From positions 147,874 to 211,873 of the forward strand of contig VXBM01001218.1 in assembly GCA_013400155.1 (NCBI GenBank): a stretch of DNA of 64,000 nt. The letters run 5' to 3'. This stretch comes from Helopsaltes ochotensis. Its lineage: Eukaryota; Chordata; Aves; Passeriformes; Locustellidae. Position numbers and translations under genes: made by a program. Each line of letters begins with the position of its first letter. Position 1 is the first letter of the stretch. A model generated the notes under the pieces. It was not told where the DNA came from. It worked only from the letters and a program-made list of their open reading frames with translations, and ran no database searches. Of the stretch, positions 13,701 through 26,900 are shown piece by piece.

Positions 13701-14714
13701 TTCCGAGCCTTTCCTCAGGTGGGAAGGCTTTAGGGGTTGCATGTTCTAGCTGAACCTCACTTCAGTGAGAACTTGAGTCCTAGTCAGACCTTGACTCTAT
13801 CTAGACAGATGTCAACAAGCTCAGATATTTTTGCCTCAAAAATAAGTTGAAGTCGCTTTGACTTGTCAATTCAACCCTATAAATGACAGCTGGACTGATT
13901 TGCTGGCTCTAGGTTTACTAACTGTGTCTTAAGGCACTCAGAATCTTCTTGCTTAAGAATACAGTCTAAGCTTTTATTTCACTGCATCTTTCTCTTCCCC
14001 TGGGCAACCCGGGGTGGGGCACAGAGCCCAACATCTCCCCCTCCTCGTTCCCCCACAGGAATCAGGCTGTGGGTCCGTGCTCATGTCTGTCTGCAACAAA
14101 GCAGTCAGACTTTACCTGCATGGCACAAACACTCTCATCCGACAGGAACCAGCCCATTTGCTGCATTTTGCATTTGTCCACAAGAGAAACACGGTGCAGC
14201 CTTCCCCTCATTTGCTGTAACTTTGGATTTAAAATAACTTATTTATTACATTGGAAGACGCTGAGGACCTGAAGAATGCCTGCTGGGGAAATTCTCCAAA
14301 TTTAATGGATTTCTCTGAAGCATTTTGAAGCATCAGGGAGATCCCAGAAAGGTTCTGTAATTCTGTTTTGATTCCACTGGCTCTTATACACAATACATTT
14401 CCTGTATACTTGACACTTGTCATTAAAGGAACCCCGTTCTTCCTGAGTTTGCATTACAATTAATCCTCCTCTAAGCAAATCACCACAGGCCAGATGTCCT
14501 CAGCAAAGCTTCAAAACACGGAAATGCATCCTAACCCTTCCTTTCCCTTCTGTGATCTGCGTTCTGCATTCATTCTGACAAGACTGGGGATTTCTGGAGA
14601 ACCCATTTGCTTCTCCCTGGCCTGGGCTGGGGTAACGAGGCTGTGAACACCACCAGGGCCTTCCCAGGGGGAAGGCAGAGAGAGAAGCCAAGAGAGATGA
14701 GGAGTTTCAACCCT
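7734..14714. other. Intergenic DNA, no gene seen
   Basis: Non-coding sequence. ORFs here are 60-140 codons with no recognisable domain, and several overlap on opposite strands. No tRNA, LINE or LTR ends were recognised. The sub-block at about 9530-10270 is AT-rich and repeat-free with TTAATTAATTAA-type words and is listed as a candidate conserved element. The rest (for example 10280-10980 and 13500-14700) is of ordinary mixed composition. Confidence 0.5.
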
Positions 14715-15630
14715 AAAATCTGATAGGAACATACACCTTCAAACGATACAATCTAAGTCAAACTGATGTCTTTGCCCTGGAATTAGACAAGAAATGTATC
14801 AAGCCCCAGAGAGAACACAGATGTCATGATTGTAAAACAAGCCAGAGAGAATAGAAAGAGGAACATCAAATAATTCTGAGGGTCCCAGTTATTTTAGAAG
14901 GATTATTTCAGTAATAATCAGGAATATAATAAGGTATTTTATGGTAATATTATAAAACAATTGAGTAATAATCCTGAGGATCTCAACTATTTTCAGTTCT
15001 TATTGTGTCCCACACAGTTACATTCCAGAGCAATTACTAAAATCTGATAGGAACATACAAACATAGACCTTGAAATGATACAGCCTAAGCCAATCTGATG
15101 TCTTTGCCCTGAAATTAGACAAGAAATATATCAAGTCTCAGAGAGAATATAGAGATCACGATTGTAAAACAAGCCAGAGAGAACAGAAAGAGGAACCTCA
15201 AATAATTCTGAGGGTCCCAAGTATTTTAGAAGGGTTATTTCAGCAATAATCAGGAATATAATAAAATATTCTATAGTAATATAATAAAATAAATCGGTAA
15301 TAATCACAGAATCACCAGGTTTGGAAGAGACCCTCAAGTTCATCGAGTCCAACCCAGCCCCAACACCTCAACTAAACCCCGGCACTGAGTGCCACATCCA
15401 GACTTTCTTTAAACACATCCAGGGATGGTGACTCCACCACCTCTCTGGGCAGACCTCTGTAATTCTGAGGGTCTCAATTATTTTAGAAGGGTTATTTCAG
15501 TAATAATCAGGAATATAATAAAATATTATATACTAATATAATAAAATAATTGAGTAATAATTCTGAGGATCTCAATTATTTTCAGCTCATTCTTATTTTG
15601 TCCCGCACAGCTATATCCCAGAACAATTAC
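14715..15630 (+). repeat. Local tandem duplication, two to three diverged copies
   Basis: Copy 1 spans 14715-15038 and copy 2 begins at 15039. Both open with AAAATCTGATAGGAACATAC and share long runs such as TCTGATGTCTTTGCCCTG and TGTAAAACAAGCCAGAGAGA. Copy 2 carries an 8-bp extra segment near 15060 and is cut off at about 15301 by the CR1 fragment. A third partial copy resumes at 15460 with TAATTCTGAGGGTCTCAATT and runs to about 15630, matching the 3' half of copy 1 (14870-15038). Differences of several percent show that the duplication is not recent. The unit is AT-rich and non-coding. Confidence 0.9.
15302..15452 (-). mobile_element. CR1: CR1 LINE fragment, 5'-truncated, inside the duplication
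   Basis: On the plus strand this begins AATCACAGAATCACCAGG, followed by GGAAGAGACC, CATCGAGTCCAAC and AGGGATGGTGACTCCACCAC, then CTCTCTGGGCAG. This is the reverse complement of the 3' untranslated end of avian CR1 elements, which finish in short ATTCTATG-type repeats. The insertion is therefore on the minus strand and keeps only about 150 bp of the 3' end, typical of CR1 5' truncation. It sits exactly between copy 2 and partial copy 3 of the local duplication, so it inserted after, or took part in, the duplication. Subfamily cannot be assigned by eye. Confidence 0.88.
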
Positions 15631-15764
15631 TTGAAGTTTTCCACACCACATTGCAATGGATTGTTTAAGCAGCAGTGATTTCATTTAGCACAACCTACAA
15701 ACTCTACGTTCTGTGAGCAATGATGTGTTAAAAAAACGCCAAAATCCAAGCTCCTGAAGGCAGG

Positions 15765-15840
15765 TTTAGTGCTGGGAGTCAATGATCTTACAGGTTTTTT
15801 TCCAGCCTAAACGGTTCAACAACTCCACAGCTCTATGATT
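15765..15840 (+). mobile_element. CR1: CR1 LINE 3' tail, short fragment
   Basis: The plus strand reads GGGAGTCAATGATCTTACAGG, then TTTTTCCAGCCTAAACGG, and ends CTCTATGATT. This follows the order of the avian CR1 3' end: GACTCGATGATCTT, AGGTCTTTTCCAACC, then ATTCTATGATT. It is degenerate and opposite in orientation to the copy 300 bp upstream, so it is an independent, older insertion. The 5' limit is not clear. Confidence 0.7.
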
Positions 15841-18800
15841 AACGACTCCCATCTCTTAAATCAGTGAAAGTGGTGTTTTACAACGGGAAGAGTGCTTCTC
15901 ATAGCGGCACAGCTTGAAGAACAGAATCGCTCCCCTGGGCTGGCCAGGGCCCTTCCCAAAGGCTCCATCCCCGCATTCCCACCCGGTGTGTGCCCGTGTC
16001 CCCTCCGGCTCCTCGCCGAAGCCACCCGCAGGTGGCAATGTTGGATCTGTTTTTGAGGATCGTGTCACACGGATATATTTCTCTCACAGTTCTCCTCGCT
16101 GTGTTTCCCATTTTTCCACCTCGCTCCCCGTTTATTTCCACCCTACACTGGGGTCTCACCATGAGATGCATTCCAGTGTTGGGTTCACTCCTGGGCTGTT
16201 GATACTTGTGCCTGATCCTCTATCGTTCACAGGATTCCCAGAAGGGTTTTGTGGAGCGATAGAATGCTGGGAGTACGGAAAAAATCAGATTTCACTGAAT
16301 TTTCTACTCGATGCTTTCTGTAGCCAATGCTTGGCCGACCTCGCCAGGCTCCAATACATTTAAGACTCCTTTGGGCCAAGGGTTTATTCCAGCAGCCTCA
16401 ATACTTTAAGCACTGCTACAAGGAAGAGAGAGGGTAATTTCTCTTCCTTTTCTTTTTTCCCCCACAGACACGAAGCTGGCAGATGCTAAGTCCCCCTAGA
16501 CCTCATTATCAAGGACTCTGAGGGCACCAGCGAGGCAAGAGGATAGCAGTGGGAATTCCAGACTGAATTTTGGCAATTTATTGTAATGAAGAATACACTT
16601 CCAGAAGGTGGAAATGAGCTTTTGCTCAGCTGTAGCCTCTCCTCTGGAAGCCACAAGGATCACACACACCCCAGATCCCAGCTCTCTTACTCAGCCAGAT
16701 GAGAGGAAGGAATTCTCACCTCTTTCAGTACTAGCACTAGAGAGAAACCAGCGCTCCCAGCTGCTGATTAACTACTGCAGGGAGCAAATGATTGTTTTAA
16801 AATCTCTTGGTCCCTTTTAAAATTCCCTTAAATGTAATATTACATAAGCAGTGAAGATCATCAGTCTATATCGCTCAATTATCCTGCACGTGTTGTGGGG
16901 CTGGTAAAAGGCTGCAACTCCTGTATTTTTGGTTATTTTGAATTTATTTAAACTGGCTGAAACATACTCTTTCTTGATAGTTTCCTGGTTTGCAAGAGTA
17001 CCACAGTAAGGTCCATATCCAGGTCCAAACAGGGTGAGAAAGAAATTAGTTACATTTCTATCACAGATTTTAAAGCTCTTGAGGAACAGAAGCAAGCCCC
17101 AGAAGGTGCCAGCAGTTGCAAGGGGAACAACTAAACCCATCCAAATTTAAGTACTGAATTTAAGAACCTAGAGATAGGAGGATTCTTCTTTTGCCGTTGG
17201 ACAGAATCAGCATTTTTGGAGGAAATTCAGCTGTTAAACTTTCTACAAAGACTGTATCAGAGATGAAAAATGACTGTGCTTCTAATTTAGGCATCTGAGG
17301 GAGCAGGAATTCCTGATTACTCAATTCTTGATACTCTGTTTTTATAGAAAAGCAATCACATAGCTCCTATGATATTGTTTTTCTTTTTACATTAATTTGC
17401 ATGAGCATGGGAAAAGTAGTCCAGAAGCGTTAATAACTAGACTAGAAATCACTGATTATGCTTCAGCTGGGCACAGCAGCTGAAAAAAAATATATCATTG
17501 CGTAGCTTATTTCAGATATGGAAATGATCTGCTGTGAGCACTGCTATCCCACAGGAGACTAACGCCAACATTTGAACTTTTGTTTCACACACTCTACTAG
17601 CAGCAGGGCTGTGATCAAGGAAAAAAAGAAACAAAAAAAAGAACCCCAGTAATCCCAGCCTCAGAAACCGTCTGGAGAACTTGCTGCTGAGAACCCCTGT
17701 CCTGGAAGCTGCCAGAAGCTCTGATCAGCTCATATATCAAAGCTGGAGCGCAGCCTGTCTGCTCCACCCCCCACCCCAATCCCAGCAAGAGTTAAAACAA
17801 TTCCCATGGGTCAAGCTACAAATCTAAGGATAAGCAGGAAAATATGCATTACTACACTCTGCAAGACTGTGAATGGATGATGGCGATCAAGACAATGCTT
17901 TGATGCTGCGTCCAATACATTCCTAGGTATATTCCAAATCCTGCCTTTCTGTGAACGGAGGCATGTGGTTTGCTTCCATGCTTTATGCCAGGCAGGCACG
18001 CTCGTGGTTTTTTTTGCCTTTGCTGGCATTCAAACAGGGCAAACTGTCACTTTAACTGAGCAGTTAATTCATCATAGGCTGAAAGGGTGAGCTAGGCTTT
18101 TTAGCGTCAGGAGAGGTTTCTTCCTCTTTTCCACTGCAAGCCTTTACAAGGTCGCACGGTCCCAGCCAAGGAGTCACTGCTATCAGCACCAGACCCGGGG
18201 AGCACGTGTGGCTGTGGCTGCACAGCTCCCTCTCGCTGGTTTGACACAGTTTTCTCAGATGTGGGGATGGATTCAACCCCTAACTGCACTTCCATCTTCA
18301 CAAGTCCACCCGAGTTCACTTTCTCCAGATATTAAGCCATTCAGCTACCCAACAGCAGAAAGAAACAAAAAAAAACCAACCCCAACCAACCAGCAAAATG
18401 GATTGCTCCCTGAGATAACTCCTCTCTTTTTTGTGGCTTGTGCAGGGTAAACAGCAATTTCAAGCCTAGACAGCCCAGAGCCACCACCACTCCTCGAGTG
18501 CAGAGGATGTGATTGACCCCAGTTTCCCTGAATCCATCACCATGGGAGGCAGCCACTGCTGCAGCACTGCAAGCCCTGCGCCCAAGGGTTTGCCTGGGGA
18601 GCCTCCCCCATCCTCAGCAACAGGAAAAAGTTGTAGGATGACCTACGTGAATCCTTCAGCCTTCTTAAGCCCTACAAAAACCCCTCAGATTCTCAGATAA
18701 GTGTGGATTTCCTCTTTCAGGAACGCTGTTAATGATATGGGCTCTAATGGGTTGGTAGGGTTTTCATAATTTTATTTTTTACCAGCTGTAGAGCAAGTGT

Positions 18801-19147
18801 CTTTATCAGGGAAGCAGCATTATCAGGAGTTCAACTTTGATACTTTCACACAGCAAACATGACTTCCCTAAACAAGTAGCCAGCCCTACAAGTTTCCCTG
18901 GGGCTACTTTTAGAAAATATTATTGCTCAGCTGAACTACAGCAACCCTGGAATATCCTGTGTGAGCAAGTGGGACTTGAGGTCAATAACCTTGGATGAAT
19001 TTTATTCAAGAGACTGAATAGCTGTAAATTATCCCCGAGGTGGGCAAGATTAAGTCAGAGAAGAGCTAAACTCTTGTGGTCATGCAGAGTTTCAAGACTC
19101 TGTTCCAAGTCCAGGCTTTTTTGGAAGCCAGTGATTAAATGCTGGGG

Positions 19148-19177
19148 AAAAAAAAAAAAGAGAGAGAGAGAGAGAGA
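19148..19177 (+). repeat. A12-(GA)n microsatellite
   Basis: Twelve A residues (19148-19159) run directly into about nine GA dinucleotides (19160-19177). A similar A-then-GA composite occurs near 20844-20868. Confidence 0.9.
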
Positions 19178-19991
19178 AATGTTTCAGATAATTAGAACCA
19201 CTGACTCAGTGGGAAAGGGCATGAACTGCATTTTTAAATGTAGAAGGACCACTACCAGCTTGGTTGAACTCCAAGAGCACATCTTCCATTTTAAGGTTAG
19301 ATGTTTCCCTGGGGTGGCAGGCAAAAGGACTCTTGTTTTTTTGGGTTTTTTTTTGTTAACTAATGCTTATTTACCACCTAAAATGAAGTGTGGCCTAAAG
19401 GAAAAGGAGGCAGGGTACTGTAGAAATTTTCCTTGTAGGCATTTGGGTGGTCAAAGCTTTGGTGGGGGGGCTTGCAGTAAAAGTAAATTCTGGGGCAGCC
19501 CTTGCCTTGCATAATGAGAACTCAAACAGCTGGGGGAAATCTGGATGTGGCACTCCAGCACCTGCAGGCACTTTCATTCCTGTCTTCCTCTTAACCACCT
19601 AAATGATTAGCCAGTAAATCATCCAGTGGAGATGGCAAAATAAACCATAGGTTCCGAATCAGGAACTCCTGCATCACATCAGTGATTTAGAATCGGTTTA
19701 TAGCAGCCCTTTTAAAAAGGTCTAAAAATTAGGAAGAGGTCCAGTTTAAATTAAGACATAAGGGGGTGGTTTGTTTAAATAATTCAAAAATTATTTCAAA
19801 TCTCTGTCCAAATACAAGTGAAACTGAACATAAACACTGATAAATTTAGTCACTGTCTTTACTCTGCATTTCCCTTCCCCTAGTTGTGTTCATAGCAACA
19901 GACAGCTCAGATTAAATCTACGTTTGAACTCTTTGTCTGGATGTGAACATCCTCTCAAATGGCACAAACCACAGTCCCAGATCCAAACATC

Positions 19992-20080
19992 AAAAAAAAA
20001 AAAAAAAAAACAACAAAAAAAACCCAAAACCAAAACAAAGAAAAAAACCCCAACCAACCAAAAAAACCCAACAAACATTA
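19992..20080 (+). repeat. A-rich low-complexity tract
   Basis: A run of 19 A (19992-20010) is followed by CAACAAAA and CCAACCAACCAAAA wording. It is nearly free of G and T for about 85 bases. No target-site duplication or upstream retroposon body was recognised, so it is listed only as low-complexity DNA. Confidence 0.85.
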
Positions 20081-21255
20081 GCATTGGATGCTAATGCAAA
20101 TCTTGGGAAGCATGAGGAGTTCTAAGCCAGCAAGTGTGAGCTCCAAACTGAAGCTGAACTCTGACCCACATATGAGCTATAGATTCCTGGGTTATTTGCA
20201 CAAATCACTCCTTATAAAGTAATTTTTTTTAAAAAATCACATTTAGTTTGAAAAGGAACACGCAGAACCCAAAACACAGCAGCCCTACAGAGAGTTCCAG
20301 ACATCTATTTCCACCTCCACTGATGTTGCCACAGGCATACTTGCCTTAGAAAAGAAATTCACCCTTCAGACTCTGCCTTTTTTTCCCTCACAGCCACAAT
20401 ACTGCTCTTTTTTCTGCCTGGAAAGAGTGGGAACCATGGAACAGGCATTATTTTAAACAGTTCAGTAAAGATTTCAGTTTAAGGAGCAGCAAGCTAAAAA
20501 AAAAAAGAAATGGTATAGGCTGAGAGCAAATAATAGGAATATATCACACGTACCATTTATACCATGTACCCTGAACTGTGCAAAAACAGGAGCAGTATCA
20601 AATAGCCAGATGAACAGCAGGGGGATTTACTGGAGAAGAAATCCAAGCAACAACCTCTACCCACGGAGAGAACAAAGAGGCATTCTAAAGTGCCTGAATT
20701 CTGATTCTCAAGTCTGACCTGACAACTTCAGATGGCAGGTTTGGGGATCAAAAAAAAAAAAGCATTTTGCCACAACAACAAAAAAATCAGTTCTCAAAAC
20801 CACTGAATTATTTCAAAACCTATTTAGAAATTATTTTACTAGGGAAAAAAAAAAAGAGAGAGAGAAAGCTGAAAATGTTGAAATAAGAGTAAAGCTATTC
20901 CTTTCAGGAGGTTTTGCTCCAGCTTCCCTACTAATCCTCACTCGACTTTACAACCCATCCATACACCCACAGCCAGCTCCAGCTCCTTCCATCCCTCACA
21001 AGCTCAGCTCATTACCAGTCCCTATCACTTGACCAAGACCATTTCTTTGAGGGTTTACTCCTGCAAATTACTGACATTCTGCCCCGCTCTACAAAGCGGA
21101 TATTTGGCTTCAGTGACACTGCTGATGGAGTTGGAGTTAAGGCTTGAGTACTGTTTTGGATCAGGGCCAGAGCAGGTTTTCCTTCGCAGGATTAAGTCCT
21201 AAATCTCCCTGCAGAAATGGTTCAGTTCCAGTTCGTTTGGCTTTTTTTTTTTTTT

Positions 21256-21256
21256 N
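21256..21256. other. Unresolved base (N) after a T run
   Basis: A single N follows T14 (21242-21255). It marks a site where the assembly could not resolve the homopolymer edge. The plus-strand ORF that crosses it is not considered real. Confidence 0.98.
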
Positions 21257-23855
21257 TACCCATTGTTTTGTTCTCAGAATTTCTTCATTTGCTTTCATCT
21301 TTTGGAGGAAAATCAGTGCTTAAGGCCTGGCTCACTCGTATATTGTTGCTCTTTTACGTGAGTGTAATAACTTCAGTGAGGTTATTATTTAAATCAAATC
21401 CGGGGAAATGATTCCCTGGGTGGAGGGATGTGTTTATGCACTGCTGGTTTCAGACAGCTGGTCACTGGGGAAAAAAAAAACCTCTTCCCCACTGTACAGC
21501 TGCATAAAACTGTACCCAAGTCTAACTTTTCTCCTCCTTGTGATGAGAATGAAACGAGCACGGGGTCTTTGCCAACGAGATAATCACGAGCTCTTGGTGA
21601 TAAAAAGAATAAACCAAGAGGGTCTAAACAAGGAAGAGAGCAAGGGAATTAAAATCCATTATTCCAATAAAGTTTAGAGGCCTGCGTGTTTAAGGGTGAT
21701 GGTTAATTTTTAGATGCAGCAAGTTTAAAAAGCAAATTAACAACATGTCTGGCAAAAGTCGCTGAGGCAGAAATCTGTGGCGTGCAAGGGAATAAATCCT
21801 CATTTTTGTGGGTGAGGTGCTGGAAAATTTTGGTTTCCTTTGTTCTAATTGATTTCAAAACATCTCAAAGTGGACCCTTCACATTGCTCTGTGCTTCAAT
21901 TCCCATGCAATTTCACCATTTTTTTTTCAGTTTGAAATGATTTGACAAAATTTTCTGAATAGTATCTCATAATTCCCACAGGGAGCTACACTTGACACCA
22001 TTTTATTGCACATTGATGGGCAAAACCTGCTCTGTCCCTGCCTGGTCAAAAGGATGCAGAAGGAGAGATGCAATCCCTTGACTTCCAGGGAGTTGCTCTC
22101 CATGGCTCTGACGAAAGCTCAGTCCAAACTTCAGCACGTGAGTGGATTTTCAGCTCACAGTAAATTTTTGCAGTTAAAAGAGAGCAGCAGAAAATAATCA
22201 CATCTCGTGACAAAGCTGGTCAAAGCTCATGTCAGGCTGTGTAACAGAAAAACTACAAAAGAAGCAGAGCAAATCCTTTGAAAGTCAGTCATGATTTAGG
22301 GAAAATGAATCGTCTGGCAAAAGCTGCATTCTCTGTTTATCGACTGAAATGCAGCTTGTCTAATCTAGTAAACAACAATACCAGCTCAAGTTCACTCGAA
22401 GGCAAATCCTCCTGAGCAGATTGTTCCTACTTTCATCTCAATGAAAGTGCTAGAATTTTCAATAGTTGGTGTTTTTATTAAAGACACAAACGCTTCTAAT
22501 GTAGTAAACAGTTAACTAATCCTGATTTCCTTCAATATTTTGAGCTCTTGGTTGCTCTTTTTCAAAGAATTATTGCTTGACCATCCCTACAAGAGCCCAG
22601 GTGGTTATTGAGCAAGTGTATCTAGGCACATATTTCTGTGAGGAAAGAATGCTTCTGCCTAAATCTAATGTAATTAAGGACTGTTACACACGATCCCTCA
22701 AACAAAATCCGATTTGGTGGAAATCAATGCCAGGATGCCCGTTAATTCTTTATTGCCAATATTAATACAATCCTGTGCAAGCTGTTCCTTCGGGGTGGGA
22801 TTTAACCAAGACATGCAGCCTTCAGCAAGAAGAGCAGGATGGGCTGGTCAGGGAACGGGAGCACCCTGAGAGCAGATCCTGGCATCCGGAGTGATTTGAT
22901 CAGATCCGCTGCCAGCACAAGGCCCTGCTAGAGCCAGGGCCAAGATCAGCTGCCTGCATTTATATTCTTGGGTGGAGACAGGAGAAGATGCCCTCAGTGC
23001 TGCTCCCAGATGCTTTTTGGAGGGAAGCACGGCAGGCTTTGACTGCTGGAGCACGCTGGGCTCTCGCCTTGATTTGTGCCAAAATACACCTGGACCTAAA
23101 GACTGTTCCCAGGTTCTGGAGTCTGGGTGTAGCCCAATTTAAGCAGAAAGGAATGGATTTAAAAAAAACCAAAATTTAGAAATCTAAAATTCTATTCATG
23201 TCTTTTTAAGTACCCTAATTAAAAATCTCTTTGTCTTTACGTCCCTTCCTATAGGTGAATGCTACAGAAGATTGTTGTGGCAGCTTCACTGCATGCAACT
23301 CCTGCAAGGAAAGCTACTGCCTTTCACAGCAGCTGCAGCTCCCAAACCTGCTTGAATTATCTCTCTGTTTATAAGGTATTGCAATATTAATCTCTTCCAT
23401 ACAGCTTCAGAACAAATATCCATCTTGTGAGCTGTTTCAGTACGTTACATTAAAAAAAGAAAACAAACAACAACCCCACCAACACAAGCAGAACACACAA
23501 AATACGAAATTCCAGATTTAGTCTGTCCAAAAGCCTCCATAATTCAGCTTCACCAGGTGCATTCTCAGTGATACATTTCTTAATAATAGGATGCAAACGA
23601 TTATTTTCCCCCTGGAACTCAGCCTTTCCCACCAAACCTCACCCTGAAGGACAAGGTTGCAGATAATCCACCTCAGAGCACCTCCCTCCCAACAGGTGGC
23701 TCCTGGAGCCTATAGGACTAATTAATCAAGGCTATAAGTAACCAGCAAAACTTGCCTATTGGCAAATGCCATAGCTCCAGGACTACATTTCCCATTCCTT
23801 GCCAAAGTGAGCTCCAGCTGTAGCCCTAAGCAGCAGCCCAGCTGTAAAATACCCG

Positions 23856-23966
23856 AATCCAGGTCAAAATTCAGTCTGGCTTGTCAAAATTCAATCAGGT
23901 CAAAACCCATCCTCTGTGTGTGTGTGGCCACACTTCCTCCCTTTCCCAAATCCAGGTCAAAATTCA
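23856..23966 (+). repeat. 18-bp direct repeat with a related middle copy
   Basis: AATCCAGGTCAAAATTCA occurs at 23856-23873 and again at 23949-23966. A shorter relative (TCAAAATTCAATCAGGTCAAAA-like) lies between at about 23884-23905. This is a small local duplication cluster in non-coding DNA with no recognised function. Confidence 0.8.
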
Positions 23967-26900
23967 TCACATCTCACTTCAAGCAGCAAGAACTCCCAGG
24001 CCCAGGCAAAAATCCCACAGAGGGAAAATGCCATGTGCTCCTGCTGTGCTTGCCAAGATGAAGTAAAGAAAAAGCCAGAAATCCCGTGGGTTATGAAGTC
24101 ATGGAGCTAAAAATACGACAGGCTTTTGACACTTGTCTTCAGAGAGCCCATTTTCAGCACATTTCTGCAATCTCTCTGAGCCTGGTTATACAAGGAAAAG
24201 AGTTTTGTGCTGTTTCATTTAAGGTAGGAGTGAGCATGAATTAACCACAAAGAAGGGACATCACCCAAGGCTTGCTACAAATCTGCTGGAGCCTGCACTC
24301 AACTCACTGCTGGTCCTTTGAAACACAGAATTCCTCAGAGAGCTCTTCCTTGGTCAAGCCTTAACCTTAACTTTAAAAAATTTTCTTAAAAAGTTGAGAT
24401 TTTTCATAGAGGAAAAAACCACAGTTCCTTCATTTTTGTAGCTGATGTTGATTCTACTTGGTACAAGTCAAACCAAGAAATATTGGAAAGATAAATTCCA
24501 TCACTAAATAAAACTGCCTTCCATTTTTTCCACTTTGCCATGATTTATCTGCAATCTCAATAGATGTATTATTTCAACCTTCAACATGCACAAAATCTAA
24601 ATAAAATATTTGCAATAATGCCACAAAAATATAAAAAATATTCACTTATATTCAGTCACTGAAAGAGTCTCCCTATTATTGCCATTCTCAAGAATCTCAA
24701 AACTGCAACAGTCATTCCTTTCTGCAATGTAAAACAGTATATTCTTCTAAACTTTGAAAAACATTGGACTCTCCACATTTCCAAAACCTTCAACTCTGCC
24801 ATTCAGGTGTTCAGAACAGCCAAAGGAACAATGAATTTGTTCTTTTTCAACAACAGAGAAATAGACAACTTCGAAGATATTTGAGTACTTACCTATTTTG
24901 AAGGATCAGTGGCCGAAACCAAAAACATGTCCTTTTAAAATAGCAGTAATTGTTCTTCCATCTGAAAGAAAAATGAGAATTTGCTACATAAACTAGAAGC
25001 TTTAAGCTCAGCAAGGCTCAAAAAGTGGGTGATTCTTGGAAAGCAAAACTTTTATGTGATATCTGAATTGTGTAGTTTCTACTCCAGCCTACTCTTCTTC
25101 TATAACAAATATACCCCTGCTTTTAGACATTTATACTTCTTAAAGAGGAAAATTTTTAAAAGGCTTCTATGCTAAATAACTGTGCTGCAATTATTTTAAT
25201 TCTTTTTTTATGATTTAATTTTTTACTCCAGTTATAGGCAATTAGTCTGTCATTGGCAATTGGTGGGAAATTTCCAACACTTTTTTCAGATATTCCCAAT
25301 TAATTGATAAAGCTTTTCAGAATTCAGATGTTAAACTGATATTCAGATATTTCAGATATTAAACTGAGCAGACACAGGAGCTGAAGGTTCCCCATCCGCC
25401 CCTTTTTGGAAATGCTCCCTCAGACAGTGTCACTGTCCTAAATAACAGAGTTAAAACATTTCTTCTTATAATTTGGCCACAGAACTCCAATGCCATTCTA
25501 CTGCCTCAGCAATTTGAAACCCAACACATCACAGAGAAGACAGTAATGGTCTGTTTTTGGGTGGGGTTTTTCTTGTTCTGTTTCTCCTGTGCATTAAATA
25601 AAACTACTCCAAGGATTTTGGTACAGTCCCTTTCTAGAAGTTTCCTCCCTGTGCCAGAAACTGGCTGGCTATCACATTTCAAAGCACACAGAGCACTCAG
25701 TGAACCTTCCCCAGTAAATTCAGAGCTCGTTTGCAACAACAATTTGTGGCTGATGGAGGAATTAATAAACGCTTCCACAAGTCAGCATCCCCACAAACCA
25801 TCTCCTTACCTGGCACGGGAGAGAGAAGGCACCTAAGGGAGCGCTGAGTTCTAACAGGCAAAGGCATATAATTCCAGAAAAATTCCCGAGGGAGGCTAAA
25901 CATGTTTTCTCCCTTTGCCAGCAGAGAGCAGGGTTTGCTGCCGTTAGCCCAGCAATCAGCTCTGCAGGTGTCCTGAGTTACCTGCAGGACCCTTCCTTTC
26001 CTCACTGACAGCAGAACAACACTCAGGTGATTCTCCTTTCCTCAAATCAAACCCCTCCAAAACCATGAAACCACACCCCCAGTTTTTTTTTTTGGTTGTT
26101 CACAGGGTAGCTGAAATGTGTCTTTTCAAGCTGGAATACACAGAAAGCAGGGATTAATGAGCAGCACTAGTGGTAGTTTAGCTCTGGGGATTTTTGATCA
26201 ACCTTCCAATTCGTCACCTGAAAAATGAACAAAATCAGGAAAATACTGCAAAATATTGGATGAGCGTTCAACGCTTGGTACAAATGAAAGATAAATTTGC
26301 ACCCCATTAGGGAAATTCCAAAGCATGAACAGTCTAATCTTTAGAACTCACTATATTTCTTCCACAACACTAATCTAAGAGCATTTTAAGCAGCACCTAC
26401 ACCAGGTTTCTCTAATTATCATTCAGAAGAAGCTTGCAAGCAATTAGTAGCTTCAAATTTCTTGGTACTACTGGTAGCCAGTAACTTAATCGGAGTTTTA
26501 ACACAGTAGAAGGGCTGTAAAGAATAAATTGCTTTCTCTCTTGAGGGCAAACATTTTTACACCGGATTATTTTCAGAGATTATTTTTAGTTTGGCTGGAC
26601 AGTTAGCAGAGTTTTGGTGCTTGTAAGGTTTATATAAATCATGGAAGAAGGTGGCTTAGTGATGCAGATGGCACAGGGCCATGGAATGCACACGCTGCCT
26701 GCCTTCAAAAAGACATAAAACACGTTCCTCTCACCATGCCATCCCCAGAAAACCTAAAAGGGTTTTTTTTAATCTCTGTTCTATTTGAGAGCCGGCCTGG
26801 CAATTCGGATTTCTAACTACAGCTTGTGTCTTTTCAGAGGTGCCAGCCTGAGCCAGTTCAATAGCTGTGTGCCTCAGGGGATGGTCATTTTGGTGAAAGG

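Noticed and set aside
15914..16363. 149-codon ORF in a small GC-rich patch
   Set aside because: No family similarity recognised, opposing ORFs overlap it, and the patch lies next to CR1 fragments; a decayed repeat is more likely than an exon.
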